From Nocardia sp. NBC_01730 (lineage in GTDB: Bacteria; Actinomycetota; Actinomycetes; Mycobacteriales; Mycobacteriaceae): DNA of 64,000 nt. The first letter of the stretch is position 1; each line of letters begins with the position of its first letter. Both the position numbers and the translations under genes were made by a program. Under the pieces are notes generated by a model that was not told the origin of the DNA, did no database searches, and saw only the letters and a program-made list of their open reading frames with translations. The stretch is from assembly GCF_035920445.1 (NCBI RefSeq), contig NZ_CP109162.1, positions 806,001-870,000 of the forward strand. The letters run 5' to 3'. Below are positions 25,761-39,666 of this stretch, piece after piece.

Positions 25761-28700
25761 TCATGCTCGACCTCCCAAATGTTCGTCGAGTACGCGCGCG
25801 ATGATCGGCAGCACGTGTGGTGCGGTCAGTTCGTCGTGGGTGACGTCGACGTCGTGGGTGACGATTTCGCCGGTCACATAGCGCCGCCAGCCGGCCGGAC
25901 CGAAGATGTCGGAGGTGTCGACGGTCGCGCTGAAATACACGATGTCACCGTCGAATACGGGACGCCGGTATCCCGTTCTGGTCTGCGCCCCCGCGTTGTA
26001 CGACCGGGCCATTCGCTCGATGATGCCTGCATCGATCAGCGAAACACCGCCCAGCCGTGCACGGATCAGATCGGCGGCCTCCTGTGCGGACGCCTCGGCA
26101 GGCACATCGTGGATCCCGAAGAGCGGGCCGAAGGTATGGACGAAGGCGCCCGCGCTGAGCCACTCGATGCTGTCACCGTCGACGTCAGCGGTGTCGGCGT
26201 CGAGCAGCGCGAGGACGCCGACGGTGTCGCCGGCATCCTTCAGCTTCGCCGCGATCGCGTGCGCGATGAGTCCGCCGAACGACCACCCGAGCAGGTGGTA
26301 CGGCCCGGTGGGCTGTATCACGCGAATCTCGCGGACGTACCGATCGGCGAACTCCTCGATCGAGCGTGCCGGTGCTTCGTAGCCGCCCAGATCCGGGGCC
26401 TGCAGTCCATAGATCGGCCTGTCCGGTGCCAACGCATCCGCCAATCCCAGGTAGGTCCACGATAATCCGGACGACGGGTGGATGCAGAACAGCGCCGGCT
26501 CGGTGCCGCCGAGCCGGATCGGCAACACTACGTCGAGCCCGAGTCCGCCGGGTACGGCATCGGGCGACGATGCCGCGGCGAGGGTTGCGGCCTCGTCGGC
26601 CGCGGCGGTCTGCGCGGCCGGAGTCCGGGCGAAGCGGGCCGCCGCGTCGAGCGCGTCGACCCACAGTTCGGCCAGTTCGGCCACCTCGTCGTGGTGCAGC
26701 AGTGTTTCGGGGAAGCCGAAACTCGCCCGCAACCGGTCGCCGACGAGCATGGCGTTGACGTCGATCGCCGATTGCACTGGCACGTCAGGATGTTCGGCGG
26801 GGTGTAGGTCGCCGAACTCGTCGGTGGGCAGCCAGTCGAGGCCTTCGAGCTCGGTCGAGATGTCGCCGATCGAGGACCGCCCGAGGTAGGTGAAGCTGAT
26901 CCGGCCGGGTGGGCGTTTCGGAAGTGCCGCTGCGGTCGCGGGATTCAGGTAACGCAAGAGGCCGAACCCGATACCCTGGTCCGGCACCGCGAGCAGTTGA
27001 TGCTTCACCGCGCGGATCGCCGCACCCATGTCCGGACCGCCGGCGAGTGCATCATCGACATCGATGCCGCTGAGGTCGAGCCGCACCGGATAGACGCTGG
27101 TGAACCAGCCGACGGTCCGAGACAGGGCGCCGGGGATCACTTCCTCGTGTCTGCCATGGCCTTCCAGTCGCACCAGCACCGTGTCCTCGGCAACGTCACG
27201 CCTGGCCCGCCAGCGCAGCAGGGCCAGCGCCAGTGTGGCGAGTATGGCGTCGTCGACGACGCCATGTAAGAGGTGGGGGAGCGTGGTGAGCAGTGCGGTA
27301 GTGGCCTTTTCGGACACCTCCCGTTCGACAGTGCGCAAGATACGCGCCTGATCGATCGCCGGGTCCAGCTCCCGGGGACCGATCAGCGGGTCCGGGCCCG
27401 CGATGACGTTCTGCCAGTATTCGAGTTCGGAAACCCGTTGCTGCGAACGTGATTCATCGGTGAGGAAGTGCGACCATCGTCGCATCGACGTGCCCGTCTC
27501 GGCGAGGACCGGCGTGTCACCGACGGACACCTGTGCCCAGGCGGCGACGAGGTCGGGTACCACGATGCGCCATGAGACGCCGTCGATCACGAGGTGGTGC
27601 GCCACTACGATCAGTCGGCCCGTCTCGGTCCCGGCATCACCGTCGCCTACCGGGTCGAGCCAGACAAATTGCAGTACAACGCCGTTCGCGGGATCCAGCC
27701 GATTCGTTGCGGAATCCAGCTCGGTCACGGCGAGCTCACGGAGCTCGGTGGTGTCAGCGGCGATGTCGAACTCGGTGCGGTGCACCAGCGCGTCCACGTC
27801 GACCGAGCCCGGTGCGTCCACCCACAGGCGAGGTTCGCGGTCCTCGGACTCGGACAGCCGCGCGCGCAGCATGTCATGGCGGTCGATGATGGCCGCCAGC
27901 GTGGCGATGATCTGTGGCCGTTCGATGCCGATCGGAAGCTCCAGCACAACGGTTTGCGCGCAGCGGTCGAAATTGCCACCGCGCTCCAGCAGGTAGCGCA
28001 CGATCGGCGGAAGGGGTAGCTCGCCGACGCCGCCACCGGGCAGCTCGTCGAGCACTGTCACAGCGCTCCCGGCGTCGGCGGCCGCGGCCAGTGCGGCCAC
28101 GGCGCGGTGCTCGAACACCTGTAGCGGGGTGCAGTTGATGCCCTGCTGCCTTGCTCTGGACACGAGCTGGATGGCGATGATGCTGTCGCCGCCGAGGGCG
28201 AAGAAGGAATCGTCGGCGCCGACCTTGTCGAGACCAAGCAGCTCCGCGTAGATGGCGGCGAGAGTTTCCTCGGTCGGTGTCGAGGGTGCTCTGTACTCGG
28301 TCTGCTCGGCCGTGAATTCCGGTGTCGGCAACGCTGCCCGGTCGAGCTTGCCGACCGCGTTGAGCGGGATCGCATCCAGCACGACGAAGGCGGACGGGAC
28401 CATGTACGCGGGCAGGGTGTCGGCCGCGACGGCGCGCACGTGTGCGACATCGAGCTGGACGCCCTCGGCGGGCAGTACATATGACACCGGCACGGTCGCT
28501 CCCGCCGGTCCGGTGCGGCCGATCGTCACCGCATATTCGACCTGTTCATCGCGGGACAGCACGGTATCTATCTCGCCGAGTTCGATCCGCAGGCCGCGGA
28601 TCTTGACCTGGGAGTCGCTGCGGCCCAGGTACTCCAGCTCGTACGCGCCGTCGTGCCCGGTGACCCAGCGCACCATGTCGCCGGTGCGGTACATCCGCTC

Positions 28701-31700
28701 ACCCGGCTCGCCGTAGGGGTCGGCGACGAATCGTCCCGCGGTCATCTCGAATCGGTTGAAGTAGCCGCGTGCGAGCGCGGGACCGGCCAGGTACAGTTCA
28801 CCGGCGACGTCGACCGGCACCGGGCGCAGCCAGGTGTCGAGCACCATACCGGCGGCACCGCGGATCGGCCCGCCGATGGTGATCGGTTCGTCCGCAGCGA
28901 GTTCCGCGGGCCCGGTCGCCCAGATGCTGAACTCGGTCGGACCGTACAGGTTCACGATTCGCCGCCCGGTCGACCACCGCTCGATCAGTTCCGGTGTCGC
29001 GGCCTCGCCCTCGACAGCGAGCACGCGCAGGTGGTCGAGGCCGGTCGGTTCCATCGTGGCCAGCGCCGACGGCGTGACCGCCGCGTGTGTCACCCGTTCG
29101 GTACGCAGAAGCCGATCCAGGTCGGCGCCACCGTAGACATCCGGTGGCGCGACCACGAGCCTGCCGCCCGCCCCGTGCGCGGTCAGCAGCTCGAAGACCG
29201 ACGCATCGAAGCTCGGTGAGGCGACATGCAGCGCGCTCGCCGTCGGATCCAGCGCGAGTGACTCCTGTTGGGCCGCGACCAGATTCGCCACACCGCGATG
29301 GCTGAGCAGCACAGCCTTCGGCTTGCCGGTGGAGCCCGAGGTGTAGATCAGGTAGGCCGTCTGGTCGATATGGATAGGGCCGCCGCGCTCCTCGTCGGTG
29401 ATGGGCGCATCGGAGACCGTCATAACCCGGCGGATCGTGTCGGGGTCATCCAGCAGCAGCCAGTCGATGGTGTCCGGCAGCGTCTCGCCGATCACCGTGA
29501 CCGTCACCCCGATCGGCGCCTCGGAGTCGGTGAGCATGTACTCGATCCGCTCGACCGGATACCGGGGATCCAGTGGGGCGAAGGCCGCGCCCGTCTTGGC
29601 CAGTGCCCACACCGCCACCACCGATTCCAGCGATCGAGTGAGGGCAAGCACGACGGACACCTCCCGCCGGACACCCCGGCGCAGCAGGACCCGGGCGAGG
29701 CGGTTGGACCAGGCGTCGAGTTCGCCGTAGGACATCGTCAGCTCGCCCGCGCTCACCGCGATGGCGTCGCGGTCGATCTGCGCTCCTGCGCAGAGGATCT
29801 CGGGCAGGGTTCGGGGCGGCACGGCTTCCGGTCCACGAACCGGCAGCAGGGCGGCGCGTTCCGCGTCGCCGCAGTACCGCAGCTGGGACACGAGGGCGCG
29901 CGGGTTGTCGGCGAGCTGCGTCAGCAGCTGGATGAAGCGATCGAGCATAGGCCGGGCTGCCGTGGGATCCAGCTGGGCGGCCAGGAACTTCAGGGTGATC
30001 CGGAGTGTGTGGTTCCCATCGCTGCCGCGGAGTGGAACAACCATGAGGTTCAACGGATAGGGCGTGGCATCGGAGCCTTCGACGTCGAGCACCCGCATGC
30101 CCGCGATGTCGAGCGGCTGCGACAACGCTTCCCGGTCGATCGGGTAGGACTCGAAAACGGTGAGCGTGTCGAACAATTCGGCGAGGCCAACGACCTGATG
30201 GATGGCGGCGAGCCCGACATGCTGGTGGTCCATCAGCCGCGCCTGCTCGCCCTGCAGGCGGGCCAGCAGGTCGACCACCTTCTCGGCGGGATCGAGCCGC
30301 ACGCGCACCGGCACCGTATTGATGAACAGCCCGATCATTTCTTCGACACCGGCCAGTTCCGGTGGCCTGCCGGACACCGTTGCGCCGAACACCACATCGG
30401 TTCGGCCGGTGAGCATGGCCAGCAGCATCGCCCAGCCGGCCTGCACGATCGTGTTGGTCGTGGTGCCGGAATCGCGCGCGACCGTTTCCAATCGGTCGGC
30501 CGTGTCGCGGGGCAGGTCGGCGGACACCACCCCGGTCTCGATCGGCCCCATCCCGCCGAGTGACGGGACCGCCCGTGTCGGGGTGTCGACGCCGGCGAGG
30601 GATTGCGCCCATGCGGTGGCCGACGCGGCATGGTCTTGCTCGCGTAGCCAGGACAAAAACTCGCGGTAGGAGTGCGTGGGCGGCAGCGCGGAGGCGTCGC
30701 CCGAGGTGACATACAGTGTCAGCAACTCGCGCACCAACAGCGGGGTCGACCAGCCGTCCAGCACAAGGTGATGATTGGTCAGCACGAACCGGAACCGGTC
30801 CGGGGCGGTACGGACGAGTGTGCAGCGCACCAGCGGTGGACGGGTCAGCTCGAATCGGGTACTCGCGTCTAGGGCGATCACCCGGTCGAGCTCCCGCTGC
30901 CGTTCCTCGGCATCGGCGACTCCGGTCAGGTCGATCTCCTGCCAGCGGATGTCGGCGTCGGTCAGGACGAGTTGGCGGGGCCCGTCGTCGGTCTCCACGA
31001 AGGCGCCCCGCAGGTTGTCGTGCCGTGCCACCACTACCTCTGCGGCGGTGCGTAATCGCGCGGCGTCGACGGTGCCGGCCAGGGTGAGCAGCGACTGCAC
31101 CGTGTAGCCGTCGGCGGTGTCGGGGTCGTACCGCGCGTGGAAGAACAGGCCGTACTGCAGTGGTGAGAGCGGCCATATGTCAACGAGATTCGGATAGGTG
31201 CGCTCCCACGTTTCGATCTGCCGCTGGGTCACCGGGACGAGGTCGAAGTCGGACGGTGTGCGCCCGCCTGCGCCCGTGGTCCTGGCGTGGTCGGCCAGAG
31301 CCCGCAGCGCGTCCGCCCAGAGTTCGGCGAGGTCTCCGACGTCGGCGGCATCGAGCAGACGGGAAGCGTAGGCCCAGGTCACTTCCAAGCCGGTGTCGGT
31401 CAGCACGGCGACGATGTCGACGACCGCGGCCAACGGCGCTCGGTCGTCCTGCGTTGCCGCGAAGCGTTGCGGCAGCCAGGCTGCGGTTTCGCCGCCGGTT
31501 GCGGACCGGCCCAGATAGTTGAAGCTGAGCTGTGGGGTCGGCGCGTCCACGAGCGCATCGATGGTGTCGGCGTTCAGGTAGCGCAGCATGCCGAAGCCGA
31601 TGCCCTTGTCCGGCACCGCCCGCAGCTGTTCCTTTGTGGTCTTGATCGCGGCGCCCGCCGCGGGGCCGCCGGCGAACGCGTCGACGAGGTCGATGCCTGT

Positions 31701-34700
31701 CAGATCGACGGCGACCGGATACACGCTGGTGAACCAGCCCACCGTGCGCGCGACGTCGGCGCCGGGCAGGATGGCCTCCGCGCGCCCGTGGCCCTCCAGC
31801 GTGAACAGCGATGATCTTCGGCCGCGCCAGCGGCTCACCGCCATCGCGAGCGCGGCTAGCAGCACATCGTCGGCGTGGCAGTGGAATCGGTCCGGCACTG
31901 TGGTGAGTACGGTGTCCGCGACGTCCGACGCGATGGTGGTCTGCCAGGTCGCCATCGTGGCGACGACGTCGACGGCCGGATTCAGGGCTCCCGTGCCGAT
32001 CGGCGGATCGGGCGTGGTGAGGATGTGTTGCCAGACCGGCAGTTCCGCGCCGCGTCCGGCCGCGTGCTCGAGCTGTCCGTGTGCCCAACGTCGGAACGAG
32101 GTGCCGACCGGAGCGAGGGCGCCGCCCATGGCTGCGGTCGCCAGATCCGGCAGCAGGTTGCGCCATGAGACGCCGTCGGTCACGAGGTGATGCAGCACGA
32201 GCCAGCACAGGGGAGCGGCGTCCGCTCGTTCGATCAGTACGAAGCGCGCGACGATTCCAGTCTCGGGGTCGAGCAGGTCGGCGGCGCGCTGCAATTCGTC
32301 TTCGCAGGTCTGGTGCACGTCGGGACTCGTCGTCACGATGTGCACCAAGGCGTCTGCGTCGACCGAACCGGATTCGGCGACAACCCATTCCCAGCCGTGT
32401 TCGGAGTTCCGCAAAGAGCAGCGCAGCAGGTCGTGGTGGTCGAGGAGTGCCTGCACTGCCGCGACGAGCCGGGCGCGGTCGACGCCCGCCGGGAGACCGA
32501 TCAAGACGGCCTGGCTGAACCGGCGCCAAGCACGTCCCTGGTCCAGCATCGCGTGCACGATCGGCGTGAGGTCGACGGGACCGACGCCGCCGCCGGGCAG
32601 CTCGTGAACCACCGGGGCACCCACCTCGGTGGCCACCGCCGCCAGCGCAGCAACGGTCTTGCGCTCGAACACATCTCGTGCGCTGAAGCCGATCCCGGCG
32701 ATCTTCGCCCTCGAGACCAGTTGGATGGACACGATGCTGTCGCCACCGAGTGCGAAGAAGCTCTCGTCGACGCCCACCGAGTCCAGCCCGAGAACCTCGG
32801 CGAACAACGCGGCCAGCGCCTCCTCGCGCGGAGTCGAGGGAGTTCGGCTCATGAGCGCGTTGGCACCGAAATCCGGTTCGGGCAGCGCCTTGCGATCCAC
32901 CTTGCCCAGGGGTGTCAGCGGAATGCTGTCCAGCACCACGATCGCGGCGGGCACCATGTAGGACGGAAGCGATTCACCGGCAGCCGCTTTCAGTGCTTCC
33001 GGATGCACCTCCGCACCCGGCCGGGGCAGCACGTAGGACGCCAGCGCGGTGGCACCGGAATCGGTCTGGGCGCCGAGGGTGACCGCGAAGTCGATGTCCG
33101 GGTGCCGTAGCAGCGCGGCGTCGATCTCACCGAGCTCGATGCGGAAGCCGCGCACCTTCACCTGGAAGTCGCTGCGTCCCTGGTAGTCCAGCTCCAACGT
33201 GCCGGAGCTCTTGGTCCAGCGCACCAGGTCTCCGGTGCGGTACATCCGCTCGCCGTACGCGTACGGGTTCGCGACGAATCGGCCTGCGGTGAGGCCGTTG
33301 CGCTGATGGTAGCCGCGCGCCACGCCGGCACCGGCGAGGTACAGCTCACCGATGGTGCCCGGAGCCACTGGTCGCAACCATGGATCGAGCACAACCGCGG
33401 AGGCGCCCCGGACGAGGCCACCGATGGTGACCGGCGCAGCTGGTGTCAACGCGTCGCTCAACGTCACCGTGACGGTGGTTTCGGTGGGCCCGTATCCGTT
33501 GAGAAGAACACGGCCGGACCACTTTGCCACCAGCTCGGTTGGGCAGACGTCGCCACCGACAATGACGGTGCGCAGGTCGGGTAGTGTCGCCGGGTCGAGA
33601 GATTCCACGACGGCCGGCGTGACGTTGAGGTGGGTGACGTGATGCGCGCGTAGGACTTCCGCCATCTCTTCGCCCGCGTATGCCGACGGCGGGACGACAG
33701 CGAGCGTCGCACCGGCGGCGAAGGTGACCAGGATCTCCTCGATCGAGATGTCGAAACTCGGCGAAACGGCGTGTGCCATCACGGAATCAGCACAGATGCC
33801 GAACCGGCGACCGGAGCTTGCGACCAGATTTGCCAATCCCCGGTGCGAGACCAGCACGCCTTTGGGCAATCCGGTCGATCCCGAGGTGTAGATGATGTAT
33901 GCGACCTGATCCAGGTGCACCGTGGCATGCCGCGCGGTGTCGTCGACCGGTGCCGCGTCCTGTTCGGCGATGCTCCGGCCGGTCGCCTCCTCATCGAGGA
34001 TCAGCCAGTTCACCTGGTCCGGCAGTGACTTTCGCGCGGCCGCCACGGTCACGCCGCCGACGACCCCGCTGTCGCGGACCATGTGCTGGATCCGGTCGGC
34101 GGGATAGGTTGGATCGATCGGGACGAAGGCGGCGCCCGTCTTGGCCACCGCGAGCATCGCGAGTTCGGACTCGACCGAGCGTGGAATCGATATCGCCACA
34201 CTGCGTTCCGGCCCGGCACCTGAGGCGATCAGTACGCGCGCGAGGCGGTTGGTGTATTCGTCGGCCCTGCGGTAGGTCAGACAGGTGGCGCCGCTGCGAA
34301 CAGCGATCGCATCAGGGTCGAGTTCAGCACCGGCGGTGAGGATTTCGGGCAGCGTCCGGGGCACGACACCCGCCGGTCCACGTGCCGGTGCCAGCTCGGC
34401 CAGCTCGTCGTCGGACACGATAGGTACCGTCGACAGCGCCGCGTCCGGTCCGGCAGCGAGGAACCGGCGCAGAAATCGCAGGAACCGGCTGTGGTGCGCG
34501 GCCAATTCGGTGTCGCCGTACAGGTTTGCGTTGCCCTGGAAATCGATGTGGGTGCTCTCCCCGCCCACACCGGGATACAGATTGACGTACAGGTCGTCGA
34601 TCAGCCCGGCGGTCAGCACATGGGCTCGTCCCGTGACCGCGCCGAGCTGGACCCTGGTGTCCACCATCATCAGGTTCACCGAAGGACCGAACGACGCGAC

Positions 34701-35756
34701 CTCGTCCATCGGCCAGCCGAGGTCGCGGAAGATGTCCTCCTGACGGTAGCGCTGCCGCCGCAGCGCACCGGTCAGCTCGCCCTGCGCGGCCCTGATCACC
34801 TCGCAGACGGTCGTGGTCGGATCCAGGGTGAGTCGCAGCGGAACGACGTTGGCGATCATGCCGCCGGAGCGCCGCATGGTTGCCGTCGTGCGAGCAGAGA
34901 CCGGCAGGCTCAATACCACCTCTGGCGCACCGGTCGCCGCGGCGAGATAGGCGCCGAACGCGGCGACCACCGTGGGCGCCACACCGGACGAGGCCGCTTT
35001 CGCGACCGTCTCCAGCAACTGCGCCACGTCCTGAGCCAGCGCGCTCTCGACGCGGCTCGGGTGCGCGTCGACATCGGCGGTGCGGCCTGCGAGGCTCACT
35101 GGGTCGGCCATCCCGTCTAGGTGCCGGAGCCAGTACTCCCGGTCTGCCACGAAGCGGTCGGAGCTGCGGTACGCCAGATCGGCGTCGACGATCTTCCTGA
35201 GGTCCTCGGCTTGCGCGGCGGGAGGCCGCCTTCCCTCGACCGACGCGGTGTAGAGCTCGCCGGTGCGCCGCGCCATGGTCGACACGCCCATGCCGTCGAG
35301 CACGATGTGATGAATCCGCCAGTACAAGAACCAGCGGTCGTTGGCGATCCGCAGCATCACGACGCAGACCAGCCGATCGCTCATCGGATCAAGGGGTGCC
35401 GAGTATTCGTCGCGCATCCAGGCGTGCGCGGCGGCCACCGGGTCGGGCTCACACCGGAAGTCGACGATGCGCGCACTGTCGTCCAGGGTGGTGTCGACAC
35501 ACTGGAATGGATGGCCATCGATTTCGATCAGGCGGAGATAGCCGGTGCCGAACTCTCGTCCGGCCTGGCGTACTGCCGGTGCCAGCTGGTCGAGGTCGAT
35601 CGGTCCGACCAGGTCGACGTACTGGGCGATGGAGATCGGGATATCGCCCGCGATGTGCTGGGCAAACCAGATTCCGCGTTGCGCTGCCGACAGCGGGAAC
35701 GCGCCGTCGGACAAATCGATACCGGTGTCGGTCGGTGGAGCGGAAGACTGTTGCAT
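25761..35756 (-). CDS. Two-module nonribosomal peptide synthetase, C-A-T-E-C-A-T-E-TE
   Basis: 3331 residues, uninterrupted. Domains in order: C1 1-450 (HHIVLDG at 148); A1 470-980 ([11 protein letters not shown] near 622, [10 protein letters not shown]); carrier 1 near 1000 ([14 protein letters not shown]); epimerase 1 1060-1490 ([10 protein letters not shown] near 1188, FNYLGR); C2 1530-1960 ([10 protein letters not shown] near 1661); A2 1980-2480 ([10 protein letters not shown] near 2137, [10 protein letters not shown]); carrier 2 near 2516 ([14 protein letters not shown]); epimerase 2 2580-3020 ([10 protein letters not shown] near 2719, FTYLGR); thioesterase 3075-3331 ([13 protein letters not shown] near 3155). 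The N-terminal C domain must accept a donor from another protein. It adds two residues, both predicted D, and releases the product by TE. Pocket readings are near D-I-E-N-I-G-G-V-T-K (A1) and D-A-F-A-A-E-L-I-W-K (A2); neither gives a firm substrate. No MbtH gene is visible in the window. Confidence 0.93.
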   Translation of the reverse strand: MQQSSAPPTDTGIDLSDGAFPLSAAQRGIWFAQHIAGDIPISIAQYVDLVGPIDLDQLAPAVRQAGREFGTGYLRLIEIDGHPFQCVDTTLDDSARIVDFRCEPDPVAAAHAWMRDEYSAPLDPMSDRLVCVVMLRIANDRWFLYWRIHHIVLDGMGVSTMARRTGELYTASVEGRRPPAAQAEDLRKIVDADLAYRSSDRFVADREYWLRHLDGMADPVSLAGRTADVDAHPSRVESALAQDVAQLLETVAKAASSGVAPTVVAAFGAYLAAATGAPEVVLSLPVSARTTATMRRSGGMIANVVPLRLTLDPTTTVCEVIRAAQGELTGALRRQRYRQEDIFRDLGWPMDEVASFGPSVNLMMVDTRVQLGAVTGRAHVLTAGLIDDLYVNLYPGVGGESTHIDFQGNANLYGDTELAAHHSRFLRFLRRFLAAGPDAALSTVPIVSDDELAELAPARGPAGVVPRTLPEILTAGAELDPDAIAVRSGATCLTYRRADEYTNRLARVLIASGAGPERSVAISIPRSVESELAMLAVAKTGAAFVPIDPTYPADRIQHMVRDSGVVGGVTVAAARKSLPDQVNWLILDEEATGRSIAEQDAAPVDDTARHATVHLDQVAYIIYTSGSTGLPKGVLVSHRGLANLVASSGRRFGICADSVMAHAVSPSFDISIEEILVTFAAGATLAVVPPSAYAGEEMAEVLRAHHVTHLNVTPAVVESLDPATLPDLRTVIVGGDVCPTELVAKWSGRVLLNGYGPTETTVTVTLSDALTPAAPVTIGGLVRGASAVVLDPWLRPVAPGTIGELYLAGAGVARGYHQRNGLTAGRFVANPYAYGERMYRTGDLVRWTKSSGTLELDYQGRSDFQVKVRGFRIELGEIDAALLRHPDIDFAVTLGAQTDSGATALASYVLPRPGAEVHPEALKAAAGESLPSYMVPAAIVVLDSIPLTPLGKVDRKALPEPDFGANALMSRTPSTPREEALAALFAEVLGLDSVGVDESFFALGGDSIVSIQLVSRAKIAGIGFSARDVFERKTVAALAAVATEVGAPVVHELPGGGVGPVDLTPIVHAMLDQGRAWRRFSQAVLIGLPAGVDRARLVAAVQALLDHHDLLRCSLRNSEHGWEWVVAESGSVDADALVHIVTTSPDVHQTCEDELQRAADLLDPETGIVARFVLIERADAAPLCWLVLHHLVTDGVSWRNLLPDLATAAMGGALAPVGTSFRRWAHGQLEHAAGRGAELPVWQHILTTPDPPIGTGALNPAVDVVATMATWQTTIASDVADTVLTTVPDRFHCHADDVLLAALAMAVSRWRGRRSSLFTLEGHGRAEAILPGADVARTVGWFTSVYPVAVDLTGIDLVDAFAGGPAAGAAIKTTKEQLRAVPDKGIGFGMLRYLNADTIDALVDAPTPQLSFNYLGRSATGGETAAWLPQRFAATQDDRAPLAAVVDIVAVLTDTGLEVTWAYASRLLDAADVGDLAELWADALRALADHARTTGAGGRTPSDFDLVPVTQRQIETWERTYPNLVDIWPLSPLQYGLFFHARYDPDTADGYTVQSLLTLAGTVDAARLRTAAEVVVARHDNLRGAFVETDDGPRQLVLTDADIRWQEIDLTGVADAEERQRELDRVIALDASTRFELTRPPLVRCTLVRTAPDRFRFVLTNHHLVLDGWSTPLLVRELLTLYVTSGDASALPPTHSYREFLSWLREQDHAASATAWAQSLAGVDTPTRAVPSLGGMGPIETGVVSADLPRDTADRLETVARDSGTTTNTIVQAGWAMLLAMLTGRTDVVFGATVSGRPPELAGVEEMIGLFINTVPVRVRLDPAEKVVDLLARLQGEQARLMDHQHVGLAAIHQVVGLAELFDTLTVFESYPIDREALSQPLDIAGMRVLDVEGSDATPYPLNLMVVPLRGSDGNHTLRITLKFLAAQLDPTAARPMLDRFIQLLTQLADNPRALVSQLRYCGDAERAALLPVRGPEAVPPRTLPEILCAGAQIDRDAIAVSAGELTMSYGELDAWSNRLARVLLRRGVRREVSVVLALTRSLESVVAVWALAKTGAAFAPLDPRYPVERIEYMLTDSEAPIGVTVTVIGETLPDTIDWLLLDDPDTIRRVMTVSDAPITDEERGGPIHIDQTAYLIYTSGSTGKPKAVLLSHRGVANLVAAQQESLALDPTASALHVASPSFDASVFELLTAHGAGGRLVVAPPDVYGGADLDRLLRTERVTHAAVTPSALATMEPTGLDHLRVLAVEGEAATPELIERWSTGRRIVNLYGPTEFSIWATGPAELAADEPITIGGPIRGAAGMVLDTWLRPVPVDVAGELYLAGPALARGYFNRFEMTAGRFVADPYGEPGERMYRTGDMVRWVTGHDGAYELEYLGRSDSQVKIRGLRIELGEIDTVLSRDEQVEYAVTIGRTGPAGATVPVSYVLPAEGVQLDVAHVRAVAADTLPAYMVPSAFVVLDAIPLNAVGKLDRAALPTPEFTAEQTEYRAPSTPTEETLAAIYAELLGLDKVGADDSFFALGGDSIIAIQLVSRARQQGINCTPLQVFEHRAVAALAAAADAGSAVTVLDELPGGGVGELPLPPIVRYLLERGGNFDRCAQTVVLELPIGIERPQIIATLAAIIDRHDMLRARLSESEDREPRLWVDAPGSVDVDALVHRTEFDIAADTTELRELAVTELDSATNRLDPANGVVLQFVWLDPVGDGDAGTETGRLIVVAHHLVIDGVSWRIVVPDLVAAWAQVSVGDTPVLAETGTSMRRWSHFLTDESRSQQRVSELEYWQNVIAGPDPLIGPRELDPAIDQARILRTVEREVSEKATTALLTTLPHLLHGVVDDAILATLALALLRWRARRDVAEDTVLVRLEGHGRHEEVIPGALSRTVGWFTSVYPVRLDLSGIDVDDALAGGPDMGAAIRAVKHQLLAVPDQGIGFGLLRYLNPATAAALPKRPPGRISFTYLGRSSIGDISTELEGLDWLPTDEFGDLHPAEHPDVPVQSAIDVNAMLVGDRLRASFGFPETLLHHDEVAELAELWVDALDAAARFARTPAAQTAAADEAATLAAASSPDAVPGGLGLDVVLPIRLGGTEPALFCIHPSSGLSWTYLGLADALAPDRPIYGLQAPDLGGYEAPARSIEEFADRYVREIRVIQPTGPYHLLGWSFGGLIAHAIAAKLKDAGDTVGVLALLDADTADVDGDSIEWLSAGAFVHTFGPLFGIHDVPAEASAQEAADLIRARLGGVSLIDAGIIERMARSYNAGAQTRTGYRRPVFDGDIVYFSATVDTSDIFGPAGWRRYVTGEIVTHDVDVTHDELTAPHVLPIIARVLDEHLGGRA

Positions 35757-35801
35757 GACAAGACCTTCATCCTGACCGCGCCGTAGCCATCCTGGGTGGT
35801 T

Positions 35802-35828
35802 ACCACAAGTTAACTACTGCATTGTGGT
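35802..35828. promoter_or_regulatory. Inverted repeat upstream of the NRPS gene
   Basis: ACCACAA (35802-35808) and TTGTGGT (35822-35828) form a perfect 7-bp inverted repeat with a 13-bp AT-richer spacer, centred about 60 bp upstream of the NRPS ATG. Position and symmetry fit an operator for a dimeric regulator, possibly the divergently encoded AraC-type protein or an unlinked factor. It does not match the IdeR iron box. Confidence 0.4.
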
Positions 35829-35958
35829 GGTGCCAAGTTTCATTCTGAGCTGGCACGGCGCGCGCCGAAGCTGAATTGCCAACACTGCGCGACCCGAACA
35901 TTTCGGGATTCGGGTCGCCGAAGTCGACGCGTGGAAGGCGCTGAGGCGACTCCGGGGG

Positions 35959-35974
35959 ACGTACGATCTTACGT
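35959..35974. promoter_or_regulatory. Leaderless promoter and small inverted repeat before the AraC gene
   Basis: ACGTA-CGATCT-TACGT is a 5-bp inverted repeat ending directly at GTG 35975. It contains TACGAT (35962-35967), a good actinobacterial -10 box 7 nt before the start codon, so the message is probably leaderless. Overlap of the repeat with the -10 would allow autoregulation; this is inferred. Confidence 0.45.
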
Positions 35975-36424
<450 letters not shown>

Positions 36425-36429
36425 TCGCT

Positions 36430-36840
36430 ATGGACATCACCATTCACTCGAGCTTCCTCCCGCACGACGACCCTGACGCCGCCCTGGCCTTCTACCGCGA
36501 CACCCTCGGCTTCGAGGTCCGCAACGATGTCGGATACAACGGGATGCGCTGGCTCACGGTCGGCCCCGCCGACCAGCCCGGCACCTCCATCGTCCTGCAC
36601 CCGCCGGCCGTCGACCCCGGCATCACGGACGACGAGCGCCGCACCGTCGTCGAGATGATGGCCAAGGGCACCTACGCCGGCATCCTCCTGGCCACCAAGG
36701 ACCTCGACGGCACCTTCGAGCGGCTGCAGGCCGGCGACGCCGACGTCGTCCAGGAGCCGACCGAGCAGCCGTATGGGGTTCGCGACTGCGCCGTCCGCGA
36801 TCCCGCGGGCAACCTGATCCGCATCCAGGAGCTGCGCTGA
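36430..36840 (+). CDS. VOC family protein (glyoxalase/bleomycin-resistance fold)
   Basis: 136 residues with two beta-alpha-beta-beta-beta repeats: the first with SSFLPHDDPDAALAFYRDTL and FEVRNDVGYNGMRWLTVG, the second with YAGILLATKDLDGTFERLQA and the closing RDCAVRDPAGNLIRIQE. A Glu/His metal-site pattern is partial, so an enzyme or a drug-sequestering protein is possible. TAGCCT ends 7 nt before the ATG, suggesting a second leaderless start in addition to co-transcription with the AraC gene. Adjacent to the NRPS and a UvrA-like ATPase, it may contribute to product resistance; this is inferred. Confidence 0.87.
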   Translation: MDITIHSSFLPHDDPDAALAFYRDTLGFEVRNDVGYNGMRWLTVGPADQPGTSIVLHPPAVDPGITDDERRTVVEMMAKGTYAGILLATKDLDGTFERLQAGDADVVQEPTEQPYGVRDCAVRDPAGNLIRIQELR

Positions 36841-36899
36841 GCGTCCGGCGATCGCGACCATGACCTGCGCAGACGGCGCCGCGCGGTAGCCCGCGCACG

Positions 36900-37050
36900 A
36901 CACAGGTCCGGTTCACCGCGCGCGCCGGCTTCGACCCGCCTGCGCCGGCTACCCCGTACCTCCGTATCTCCCCGCGCCGCATCCAGGCCTGGCGCGAGGT
37001 GAACGAGCCGCCCGACCGCGAGCTGATGCTCGACGGCCGCTGGTTGGTCC
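36900..37050 (+). pseudogene. C-terminal remnant of a pyridoxamine-phosphate-oxidase-like flavoprotein
   Basis: One frame reads QVRFTARAGFDPP, TPYLRISPRRIQAWREVNE and DRELMLDGRWLV. This matches the usual C-terminal end (strand ... RIQAWRE.NEL.GR.LMRDG.WL) of short actinobacterial FMN-binding split-barrel proteins. No start, and none of the N-terminal barrel, is present, and the frame is open past the normal end, so it is a fragment left between the VOC and UvrA-like genes. Confidence 0.5.
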
Positions 37051-37203
37051 GGCGCCTCGGCGGGCGCGCCGTGTGGCCGGGGCTAGAGGCTCGGCGGGCG
37101 GAAGTGAAGGAGAACCAGACGTACTGCTCGATGCTGGTTAGATCGAGCCGAGCGATGCCGACGGAGACCGCGACGGCGGTCCCGCGTTACAGATGGAGAC
37201 ACG

Positions 37204-39594
<2,391 letters not shown>

Positions 39595-39614
39595 CCTTTG
39601 CGATTTGCTAGTAA

Positions 39615-39628
39615 AACTGAAATCAGTT
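39615..39628. promoter_or_regulatory. Perfect palindromic operator upstream of the P450 gene
   Basis: AACTGAAATCAGTT: perfect 6-bp arms (AACTGA/TCAGTT) around AA, 38 bp before the P450 ATG. A close copy (AACTGAAGTCGGTT) lies upstream of the aldehyde dehydrogenase gene at 42973-42986. The shared site implies one regulator for the whole P450-ferredoxin-GMC-ALDH group. The size and style fit TetR-family operators, but no TetR gene lies in this group. Confidence 0.6.
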
Positions 39629-39666
39629 CAGTATGCTGACGTCGATCCCGACGAGGAGACGACGCC

